Below the pieces are notes generated by a model. The model did not search any database. It saw only the letters and a program-made list of their open reading frames with translations, and had not been told where the DNA came from. From NCBI GenBank assembly GCA_913061235.1, contig CAJXTB010000035.1, positions 1-48,877 of the forward strand: a DNA stretch of 48,877 bases, given 5' to 3'. Positions 1 to 8,928 of the stretch are shown here, piece by piece. Origin of the DNA: an uncultured Pseudomonadota bacterium (GTDB lineage Bacteria; Myxococcota_A; UBA796; GCA-2862545). How positions within the stretch are numbered: the first letter of the stretch is position 1; every line of letters starts with the position of its first letter. A program made the position numbers and the translations under genes.

Positions 1-1501
<1,501 letters not shown>

Positions 1502-1645
1502 AGCGGACCTCCGCCCACAGCGTACCACTGGCGTGCACTGCACTTCTGGCCAATGGGAACTTGGTGGGCGCGGTTAGGTTTCGCCCACGTCTTGTTCGGC
1601 AAGCAACCTCAACTTGCGGTTAATACGCGGCACTCTGGAGATTGT

Positions 1646-2527
1646 ATGACCGACGAACGAGCCCTGTGGGTAGTGGTTGATGAGGTTGACGACGAGCTCG
1701 TGACGCACCTCGCTGCCGCCGCAACGGCACGAGACGTGCGACTGCTCACCGTAGACGCCGGGGCCGTTGACCTGCTCCAGCTTCCGCAACTCGGTGACGG
1801 AGACATGCTGTACAGAATCGGCGGGTCGCACCGCGCGTGCGTTGCCGAACAGCTTCTGTGGGGACAGGACGTTGCCACGTTCTACGGCGACTCCCTAGGT
1901 CCACACCGGCTCCTAGACACACAGGAACTGCTGCTCGCGCGCGCCGGCGTTCCCGTGCCACGCGCCACATACGCTCTGCCAGCAACGGTCGATGAGCTCC
2001 GCCACGCAGTCGACGAGCTCGGCGGCTTTCCGATTGTCATCAAGCGCCCAGGCAGCTCCTTGGGCGTGGGCGTGATGCGTCTGGACACCTGGACATCCCT
2101 CGTTGGCGTGGTGGACGCCTTGCGGGCAGAGGGTGGCGACGCGTTCACACTGATGGCGTACGTTGCACCGGCCGTTCATTGGCGGGTCATCGTAGTGGCC
2201 GACGAGGTCGTGGCTTCCTACCGAAACCCAGTGAGCGACGACGACTTCCGGACAGAGGTCTGCGAGGAAAACGACGCGGACTTCTCCGCCCCGGTGCCGC
2301 CACTAGCGGCCGACGCAGCACGCGCGGCGACCACAGCCCTTGGACTGCGCTGCGCCGGCGTGGACGTGCTCGTTCACGAGAGCGGGGCGGTCGTGGTGCT
2401 CGAAGCGAACTTCCCGTTCTACTTCGCGCACCCCAAGCGCACCGGTGGCGTGGATGTCGCGCTGCGCATGGTCGATGCGCTGCTGGCTAGCGCCTCACAC
2501 GGCGGTGGTTCCGACTCTTCATTTTAG
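1646..2527 (+). CDS. ATP-grasp family protein, RimK-like ligase fold
   Basis: 293 residues from the ATG at 1646, which has GGAG 7 bases upstream; the open frame extends further 5' but has no better start. Residues 127-143 carry the ATP-grasp glycine-rich strand and loop with the nucleotide-binding Lys133 (IVIKRPGSSLGVGV). Asp240 (AGVDVL) and Glu253-x-Asn255 near the C-terminus fit the metal-binding acidic/Asn pair of RimK-type enzymes. Known relatives join a carboxylate to an amine using ATP, but substrates vary and none can be read here. The gene stands alone, with a divergent lipoprotein upstream and a convergent gene whose end overlaps its last 41 bases. It is probably cytoplasmic. Confidence 0.8.
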   Translation: MTDERALWVVVDEVDDELVTHLAAAATARDVRLLTVDAGAVDLLQLPQLGDGDMLYRIGGSHRACVAEQLLWGQDVATFYGDSLGPHRLLDTQELLLARAGVPVPRATYALPATVDELRHAVDELGGFPIVIKRPGSSLGVGVMRLDTWTSLVGVVDALRAEGGDAFTLMAYVAPAVHWRVIVVADEVVASYRNPVSDDDFRTEVCEENDADFSAPVPPLAADAARAATTALGLRCAGVDVLVHESGAVVVLEANFPFYFAHPKRTGGVDVALRMVDALLASASHGGGSDSSF

Positions 2528-2948
2528 ATTCGTGACGTCGGACCCGCGTGAGGCGTTCCCGCTGAAGGGCGAGAGCTGCCGTGGCAGCATCGGCGCGCTG
2601 GCGAGCGGCACGGTCCCCAGCAGCAGCAACTGCGCCCGCTTCCGCTTCGGTGGCGTCCGTCTCTGCCTTTACAACCTCGGCCTCGATGCGGGTAACCGCG
2701 GCCTCTGGCGTCTCGCCGGCCAACACCAGGGCGGCGTCTTCAGAAGCCGCTTCCTCGAGCACTGCCGGACTGCGCGTGGCGTCATCAACAACCCGTTCTT
2801 CCGACTCCCTCTCGGCGGCGTCATCCTCGACCGGGTCAGCGAAGGCTGGCCCTGCCACAAGGGCGATGCCGGCAACAAGGCTCGCGGCGAGCTTACGAGA
2901 GCGGGGCAATCGGGTCGACTGTACGAACGGGACGTCTTTGATACTCAT
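2487..2948 (-). CDS. Small exported Ala/Glu-rich helical protein
   Basis: 153 residues. I chose the ATG at 2948 over the longer frame because AGGAGG lies just upstream and a Sec signal peptide follows: basic residues 13-19, a hydrophobic core at 20-33, and a likely cleavage site after AFA at residue 37. The mature part is low-complexity, Ala/Glu/Arg-rich and predicted to be helical, probably coiled coil, ending in a basic tail. I do not recognise a family. The 3' end overlaps the end of the convergent ATP-grasp gene by 41 bases. A likely -10 hexamer (TATAGT on the minus strand) lies at 2970-2975. The product is probably a periplasmic structural or scaffold protein. Confidence 0.7.
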   Translation of the reverse strand: MSIKDVPFVQSTRLPRSRKLAASLVAGIALVAGPAFADPVEDDAAERESEERVVDDATRSPAVLEEAASEDAALVLAGETPEAAVTRIEAEVVKAETDATEAEAGAVAAAGDRAARQRADAATAALALQRERLTRVRRHESKMKSRNHRRVRR

Positions 2949-3022
2949 GGGGCCTCCTGACTTCGGCACACTATACAGCCCAACCTTCGCATCCATTCCA
3001 TGCAAGGCGCGAATTGCCTTAA

Positions 3023-3415
3023 GAACTAGGCGAGCACGGCGGCGACGGGCACCTAGACCTCGCCATCGGCGGAAGCGAAGGTGTTGACATCCGATTCGGC
3101 AACAGCGACGGCACCTTCGTCCACGGCGCCGTCCTGCCCCACAACGGCGTGCGCCATGTTGTGCTGGAAGACCTCGACCTAGACGGCGACATGGATGTAG
3201 TCATCAGCATCAACCGACGCGCTGACGACGACGACTGGGAGCGTGCCGCCGTCTACGTCAACGATGGCACCGGCACCTTCAATCAACACGGCGTCTTCTT
3301 GGTCGGAGCGAACGCCATGGGTCTGACCGTCGGAGACGTGCTGGGTGGCGACGGCTTCCCGGAAATCTTGGTCGCAAGCTACGGCTTGGAAGCGGTCACA
3401 GTACTGAAGAACTAG
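3023..3415 (+). pseudogene. 5'-truncated FG-GAP/VCBS-repeat protein fragment
   Basis: The frame opens straight after a TAA at 3020-3022 and is already coding: residues such as GDGHLDLAIGG and DLDGDMDVVI match the calcium-binding loops and following strands of FG-GAP/VCBS beta-propeller repeats. The first ATG (3149) falls inside a repeat. There is no signal peptide, no ribosome-binding site and no room for the earlier propeller blades, so this is the 3' end of a lost larger gene. It holds about two and a half blades and a natural stop. The 9-bp sequence AAGAACTAG occurs at both ends (3021-3029 and 3407-3415), which may mark the deletion or duplication that created it. Confidence 0.7.
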
Positions 3416-3460
3416 CTCTCGGAACCCCTGAAGACGCCGGTCTCGACGGGCCTGCTCACC

Positions 3461-5680
3461 CTAGGCCAGCGCGTTCTCTTTGCCGCTGTCCCCTAGGAAG
3501 AGACACGCCGAACGGGTCAGCTCAACACTGCGCCTGACCCACGCGAGATCCGGCTCTAGCGGCAGCGGGAACATGTCCAAGTCCGACTGCGGCACCTGCT
3601 GCAGCACCGCCTCAAGCTCACCAACGACCACCTCTCGGCGCACGCGATTCGGAATGCGCGCCCCCTCCGCCAGGTCCGCCAGCCACGCCTTCGCGGGTAC
3701 CACGTCTGCGTCCGACGGTACAGCCGTATAGATTCGCAGCTCGGCCTTCCAAGTCCGCTGTAGACGCAAGGCAACGAGCAACGCCAGGTGAATGCCACGT
3801 CCTTCCAAGCTCACTGAGACAGGAAGCCGTGTCAGTTCGGACGGAATCCACACGTGAATCAGCGCGCGCTTGCCAAGTCCGGCCTGCGGATGCGTCGCGA
3901 GAAGCGCAAGCCCAACACCCAGCCGGTGACTCTCGCGCCACAGTCTCTCCACAGTGCTGTCCCGGTCGTCTCGGACCAGGCTCATGAAGAGGACATTGGG
4001 GCGGAAGAACGCGGAGCCGAGCACCTGTAGACCCGCCACCACCCCGGTCTCAAAGTCCGTAGAGTCTAGGACAGAGCAGGTCGTGAATACCTGCTTGTTT
4101 CGAAAATCTTGGGTGAGCGTTGCCATGCGACGGGTCACGTCCTCAAGCTCTTCCTTCACCGTGATTCCCATCAGCTTGATGGAGCCTTCCGGAGACACCA
4201 GCTCATGCAGAAGCTGAAAGCTGCCCCGCACACTGGCAGTGTCTTGAACGGGAACTAGGAAGCTGGGTTTCCACGACCGTGGGTTGTCCGCTTCGAGCTC
4301 CGTGGCGCGGGCCGCAGCCCACTCGGCGACCGCCGCGAACATTCCGCTTCGCGAGTCCGACGCATTGCCAATGTGGCGGCGCAGGATGAACACATACAGC
4401 GCGGCAACCACGGTGACAGCGAGAAGGCTGACCGTTGGGTTGACGATGAACATGGCGAATACGCAGCCCACAAAGCCCAGAAACGGAACGAATCGCGGCA
4501 GTGCGAGCGTGGGACGGTAGCTCTCCAGCCCCAGACTGGACTCCACCAAGACCACCAGATTGATGACAGCGTAGGAGATGAGGAAGAACATGGAAAGAAC
4601 GGGGGCAACGGCGTTGAGATCCCGAAGCAGAAGTCCGAACAACACCAAGACACCGCTGGCAATCAGCGCACGACGTGGCTCGCCGTTCGCAGCCACGTTG
4701 CCCACCCCGCCAACGTTTGGAATCACGCCATCGCGGGTCAGAGCCACGAGGATACGCGGGGCTCCCACAATGGACGACAGCGCCGAAGAGAGCGTTGCCC
4801 CAAGCAATCCGGCCAGGACTCCCGGCCCCCACAGACTGTGGTCCACCAAGAAGGTGTAGTTCGACGTGAGCTCCTCAGCGGTACCCGCGCGCGACACCCA
4901 CACCGCAAGCACGATGTACACGACCGTCGACACGCCAATGGCGGACAGTGTGCCCAGCGGGATGGACCGCCTAGGGCTGGCCAGATCACCGGACATATTG
5001 GCACCCGCCATGATGCCGGTAGCTGCCGGGAAGAACACCGCGAACACGGTCCAATAGTCACCCGTAGGGCCGGGTCCGACTGTCTTCTCCCAGTCTCCCA
5101 TCCACCGAATATTACCCGTCCAACCGTCTGGACTGGCGAGAATCAGCACCAGAGAAACCACAATGACCGCCATGATGACGAACTGAATGCGGAAGGCGAA
5201 CTCAGCACTGATGTAGGCGAGGCCAAACACCACGGCGAAGGTCAACAGATCGACAGCCAGTGGCGGGTGATCCGGGAAGAACCACAACCACCCTTCGCGA
5301 AAACCGAAGATGTACATGGAGACCGCGAGCGCCTGACTCACAAACAGCGGAACCCCAACAGAACCCCCGACCTCGAGCCCCAACGACCGGCTGATGATGG
5401 CGTACGGTCCACCTGCACCCAGGCGCGTGTTCGTCGCAATGGACGACAGAGCGAGCCCCGTACACAGAGTGATGCCAATCGCGAGCCCCATCACAGCAAG
5501 CGCCCCGAGCAAACCGCCATTTCCGACGACCCACCCAAGCCTCAGGTACATGATGACGCCGAGGATAGTCAGCAAAGTAGGAGTAAATACGCCGGCAAAG
5601 GTGCCCAGCTGACCTGAAGCTGGAGCCTTCGACGAGCCTCCGCTACCGCCCTCTTGCCCCGTCGTGGATTGCCCGCTCAT
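3461..5680 (-). CDS. Cation-chloride cotransporter-like (SLC12/APC) permease
   Basis: 739 residues; the ATG at 5680 is preceded by GGGAGGGG. A short Gly/Ser-rich N-terminus is followed by about 12 hydrophobic segments and then a soluble C-terminal part of roughly 280 residues. Residues 32-54 carry the TM1 signature of the family (FTPTLLTILGVIMYLRLGW), and near residue 220 lies FFPAATGIMAGANMSGDL. Both are typical of SLC12 cation-chloride cotransporters rather than ordinary amino-acid permeases. Eukaryotic members co-transport Na+ and/or K+ with Cl-; bacterial relatives are poorly characterised, so the substrate is open. It is an inner-membrane protein, divergent from cysE with 147 bases between the starts. 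A role in salt balance would fit a marine organism. Confidence 0.88.
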   Translation of the reverse strand: MSGQSTTGQEGGSGGSSKAPASGQLGTFAGVFTPTLLTILGVIMYLRLGWVVGNGGLLGALAVMGLAIGITLCTGLALSSIATNTRLGAGGPYAIISRSLGLEVGGSVGVPLFVSQALAVSMYIFGFREGWLWFFPDHPPLAVDLLTFAVVFGLAYISAEFAFRIQFVIMAVIVVSLVLILASPDGWTGNIRWMGDWEKTVGPGPTGDYWTVFAVFFPAATGIMAGANMSGDLASPRRSIPLGTLSAIGVSTVVYIVLAVWVSRAGTAEELTSNYTFLVDHSLWGPGVLAGLLGATLSSALSSIVGAPRILVALTRDGVIPNVGGVGNVAANGEPRRALIASGVLVLFGLLLRDLNAVAPVLSMFFLISYAVINLVVLVESSLGLESYRPTLALPRFVPFLGFVGCVFAMFIVNPTVSLLAVTVVAALYVFILRRHIGNASDSRSGMFAAVAEWAAARATELEADNPRSWKPSFLVPVQDTASVRGSFQLLHELVSPEGSIKLMGITVKEELEDVTRRMATLTQDFRNKQVFTTCSVLDSTDFETGVVAGLQVLGSAFFRPNVLFMSLVRDDRDSTVERLWRESHRLGVGLALLATHPQAGLGKRALIHVWIPSELTRLPVSVSLEGRGIHLALLVALRLQRTWKAELRIYTAVPSDADVVPAKAWLADLAEGARIPNRVRREVVVGELEAVLQQVPQSDLDMFPLPLEPDLAWVRRSVELTRSACLFLGDSGKENALA

Positions 5681-5827
5681 GGCCCCTCCCGTTCCAATGG
5701 AGACACCCTCCTTCTATTCGTTGGGGGAGCAAACGTCATCGGTTGTGAACGTTGCGTGCCGTCAAGCGCGAACGCCACTACAGGGCCCAAAACACTGCCA
5801 ACGCTTCACCGACCGGACCGCGCCCGA

Positions 5828-6736
5828 ATGCCCCACTCGTCTCTTGAGAGCGTTCTCGACGCCCTTGTCGACAGCTACGCCGACGACACACCGTTGAACA
5901 GCCTAGAGACCCACGCGCTGCCCAACCGGCAGGCCGTCGTGCAAGCGTTCAAGCACCTCCTGCACGTGCTGTACCTCGGGTACTTCAGCACACGGCAGCT
6001 GTCGCAACAGACGCTTCGCATGTCGCTGGCAGAGCACCTGCTGCCGGCCTCCGAGATTCTGTGTACGCAGATCTCACGAGCCACCGCATGGGCGGACCGC
6101 GGTCAGCCAAACGCCGACCGTCGGTGTGACGAGTGGTGTCAGGAGAAAGTGCGTCACTTCCTAGGTGAGTTGCCCCGGATTCGAGAGCTACTGCGCGGCG
6201 ATGTGGAGGCGGCATTTGCGAACGACCCATCCGCCGAGAGCATCGAGGATGTGGTGTTCTCCTACCCAAGTGTGTTCGCCATCACGGCCTACCGCCTCGC
6301 ACATGTGCTGTACAACGCAGACATCCCCATGTTGCCGCGCATCCTCACCGAGCACGCGCACACCCGAACCGGTATCGACATCAATCCCGGCGCCACCATT
6401 GGCAAGCGGTTTTTCATAGACCACGGCACCGGCGTCGTCATTGGCAACACGGCGGTCATTGGAGATGACGTGAAGCTGTACCAGGGAGTCACCCTGGGCG
6501 CGCACTCGGTACGGGGTGACGTAGAACGGCGCCGTCGGCATGTCGTCAAGCGACACCCAACGCTCGAGAACGGTGTCACAGTCTACGCAGGCTCCACCAT
6601 CTTGGGCGGTGACACCATCATTGGCGAAGGCTCGCTAGTCGGTGGCAATGTGTGGCTCACGGCAAGCGTCGCCCCCAACTCACGGGTGTTCTATCGCCCC
6701 GGTCAGCAAGAAAACAACGGACAGGAGAGTTCATGA
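5828..6736 (+). CDS. cysE: Serine O-acetyltransferase
   Basis: 302 residues from the ATG at 5828. A longer frame starts at 5654, but its first 58 codons do not resemble the family and run into the divergent permease gene. The enzyme acetylates L-serine with acetyl-CoA, the first step of cysteine synthesis. An N-terminal helical domain (to about residue 170) is followed by a left-handed beta-helix of hexapeptide repeats. The segment TGIDINPGATIG, then FIDHGTGVVIGN with the probable catalytic His199, is diagnostic; Asp184 is also conserved. The stop overlaps the cysK start (ATGA), so the two are translated together. The ribosome-binding site is weak. The long helical N-terminus resembles the EpsC/SAT type. 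Confidence 0.92.
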   Translation: MPHSSLESVLDALVDSYADDTPLNSLETHALPNRQAVVQAFKHLLHVLYLGYFSTRQLSQQTLRMSLAEHLLPASEILCTQISRATAWADRGQPNADRRCDEWCQEKVRHFLGELPRIRELLRGDVEAAFANDPSAESIEDVVFSYPSVFAITAYRLAHVLYNADIPMLPRILTEHAHTRTGIDINPGATIGKRFFIDHGTGVVIGNTAVIGDDVKLYQGVTLGAHSVRGDVERRRRHVVKRHPTLENGVTVYAGSTILGGDTIIGEGSLVGGNVWLTASVAPNSRVFYRPGQQENNGQESS

Positions 6737-7752
6737 GCTCGTACGCAGACGTCGTAGACGCCATCGGAAATACCCCTCTCATCAAGCTGCGCGGAGTCTC
6801 GAAGCGCACCGGCTGCACCATCCTGGGCAAGGCCGAGTGGATGAACCCCGGCATGTCCGTCAAAGACCGGGCAGCCAAGTTCATGATTCTGGACGCCGAG
6901 AAGCGCGGGCTGCTCAAGCCAGGCGGCACCGTTGTTGAAGGCACCGCAGGCAACACCGGCATTGGGCTGGCAATGGTTGGACGGGCGCGCGGCTATCGCG
7001 TGGTCATCGTCATTCCCGAGACGCAGACCCAAGAGAAGAAGGACATGCTGCGCCTCTTCGGCGCCGAGCTCGTTCAGGTGCCAGCCGTGCCGTTCGCCAA
7101 TCCGAACAACTACGTTCACGTCGCAGAGCGCCTCGCGGACAAGCTGGGCGCGTTCTACGCCAATCAGTGGGACAACACCGCGAATCGCCAGTCTCACATT
7201 GAAGGCACCGGCCCTGAGATCTGGGCCCAGACCAACGGCCGAGTAGACGGTTTCGTCTGTGCCATTGGTACCGGCGGCACAATGGCCGGAACGAGCATCT
7301 TCCTCAAGAGCGTCCGCCCCGAGATTACCGTGGCTCTCGCAGACCCCTTCGGCGCCAAGATGCACGCCTGGTTCACGCGCGGGGAGCTGGACGTAGACGT
7401 TCCCGGTGGCAGCATCACCCAGGGCATCGGACAGGGCCGAGTGACCGGAAACATCGACGGCGCACTCGTGGACAGGTCCTTCCGCATCCCAGACACTGAC
7501 GCTGTGGCTGTCTGCGACGACCTCGCCACCAACGAGGGCCTCATGCTCGGCGGTTCTGCGGGCCTGAACGTTGCCGGTGCCGTGCAGTTGGCGGAAGAGA
7601 TGGGCCCCGGCCACACCATTGTGACCATCCTGTGCGACCACGGCAGCCGCTACTTGAGCCAGCTGTGGAACCCGGAGTTCCGTACGAGCAAGGGCTTTTC
7701 CTCACCCGACTGGCTCACCGCCGAGTCGGACGTCAAGGCGCCGTTCGTGTAG
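6733..7752 (+). CDS. cysK: Cysteine synthase A (O-acetylserine sulfhydrylase)
   Basis: 339 residues; the ATG at 6733 overlaps the cysE stop and has AGGAGAG upstream. It is a PLP enzyme that converts O-acetylserine and sulfide to L-cysteine, using the product of CysE. Lys44 in GMSVKDR should form the internal aldimine. EGTAGNTGIG is the substrate/carboxylate loop and GTGGTMAGTS the phosphate-binding loop. The C-terminal LCDHGSRYLSQLWN is typical of proteobacterial CysK. The length is slightly above the usual 310-320 residues. The usual NPTGS before the lysine reads NPGMS here, a modest deviation. It ends 6 bases before the convergent VWA lipoprotein gene. Confidence 0.95.
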   Translation: MSSYADVVDAIGNTPLIKLRGVSKRTGCTILGKAEWMNPGMSVKDRAAKFMILDAEKRGLLKPGGTVVEGTAGNTGIGLAMVGRARGYRVVIVIPETQTQEKKDMLRLFGAELVQVPAVPFANPNNYVHVAERLADKLGAFYANQWDNTANRQSHIEGTGPEIWAQTNGRVDGFVCAIGTGGTMAGTSIFLKSVRPEITVALADPFGAKMHAWFTRGELDVDVPGGSITQGIGQGRVTGNIDGALVDRSFRIPDTDAVAVCDDLATNEGLMLGGSAGLNVAGAVQLAEEMGPGHTIVTILCDHGSRYLSQLWNPEFRTSKGFSSPDWLTAESDVKAPFV

Positions 7753-7758
7753 CGCCTC

Positions 7759-8799
7759 CTAGAAGGACAGCACCGTACTGCCGTCGGCGAGCTGGCACGC
7801 GCCGTCCTCTGGCGCGCCGCCGGTGCGAATAATCTCGTCTTCCGTAGGCTCGCGGTACTCGCCGGTCATCTCGACATCGACCATACGCAACACCGCGTGG
7901 TCGAAGCGAGTCACGAAGTAGCACGGGATGGACGGCTCGCGGTGAGCGCCGCCCACTCCCGAGTCGTCCGTGAGAAAGAGGTACCGGCCCAACGTAAGCT
8001 GGGCAGCACTGCGCATGCTGTACTCAGCGAGGACGTCTACGCCGCTGGCAGCCACTGGGTAGATGTGAACATCTTGGTCCACGGCGCTACGAACGGCGTC
8101 CGCCAGGCGGCTCTCGTCCCCTACATGATGCGGCGCGTCTGCCACCCAGAACGCGAGACGGGCCGTGTTTCCGCTACGCCAGTCTAGACCGGCCATCTCA
8201 TCCAAGGCTTGGTCGGGGGCCTCTGGGTAGTCGCCACCACCGTCGAAAGAGGCATCGTTTAGGGTTGCCTGGAACGCTGCTAGGTCAGACGTGAAGTCGT
8301 GCACATCGGTCAGGTAGGCGTCCCCGTGGTCTCGATACAGGACCAGAGCCCAGCGCTGCTGAGCGTTCGGAAAGGACGACCCAATCTGGTTGGCGAGCGC
8401 GTCGAACTCGGCCTGCAGGTAGGCGAGCTCATCCCCCATCGAGCCTGTGGTGTCGAGCACCAGGGCAACGTCTAGGGTGTTCTTGGCGCCGGGGTCCTGC
8501 TCCGAACGCGCATGCGCGGAATCTCGCTCAGCGTCCGTGAAGTCTGGCGTACCCGCGAGCTGCCCATTGTCGGAGAGAAACGACCCAAACACGTCGTAGT
8601 TGTCGTTGTCATCCCACACACCAGCGGTCAGCGTTCCCGCCTGTTCGCCATCTGGGTCAGGGCTAGCCGTGTCACCGGCGCTATCGGTCCCGTCGGACGG
8701 AACGTCGTAGTCGGCATCCGCACTGGGCGAAAGGCCAAGTGCGCTTTGCTTGGAGCAACCGGCGAGCAAGAGTGCAACCAGGGGCAAGACAACTCGCAT
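7759..8799 (-). CDS. VWA-domain lipoprotein
   Basis: 346 residues from the ATG at 8799, with GGAG nearby. The signal peptide ends in LLLAGC (lipobox Cys15), so it is lipid-anchored outside the inner membrane. An acidic, disordered linker runs to about residue 105. A von Willebrand factor A domain follows, with MIDAS motif D116-T-T118-G-S120 (LVLDTTGSMGDE). The rest of the VWA fold is visible (RWALVLYRDHGD, ARLAFWVADAPHH, VDQDVHIYPVAASG), including the typical sentence-like body of Myxococcota VWA lipoproteins. It probably binds a metal-dependent protein ligand. The C-terminal ~60 residues form a short extra domain. There is no neighbouring AAA ATPase, so it is not part of a MoxR/VWA system here. 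Confidence 0.88.
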   Translation of the reverse strand: MRVVLPLVALLLAGCSKQSALGLSPSADADYDVPSDGTDSAGDTASPDPDGEQAGTLTAGVWDDNDNYDVFGSFLSDNGQLAGTPDFTDAERDSAHARSEQDPGAKNTLDVALVLDTTGSMGDELAYLQAEFDALANQIGSSFPNAQQRWALVLYRDHGDAYLTDVHDFTSDLAAFQATLNDASFDGGGDYPEAPDQALDEMAGLDWRSGNTARLAFWVADAPHHVGDESRLADAVRSAVDQDVHIYPVAASGVDVLAEYSMRSAAQLTLGRYLFLTDDSGVGGAHREPSIPCYFVTRFDHAVLRMVDVEMTGEYREPTEDEIIRTGGAPEDGACQLADGSTVLSF

Positions 8800-8928
8800 G
8801 ACAATCTCCGAGAGTGGCAATCAACCAGCAATAGCCAGGATAACTCTACATCGCCTTGATTGAGTGTGTCCACAAGATGAAAGACGCCTGTTCAGCCACC
8901 CGACTCAACTCTGATCTATGGTGGCCTT

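Noticed and set aside
4373-5617. A 414-residue plus-strand open frame
   Set aside because: It is antisense to the cation-chloride cotransporter-like gene, has no domain resemblance and a His/Arg/Gln-rich composition typical of a shadow frame.
8818-8862. Inverted repeat CAATCAA ... TTGATTG between divergent genes
   Set aside because: Seven-base arms with a 31-base spacer are expected by chance at this scale; kept out of the feature list.
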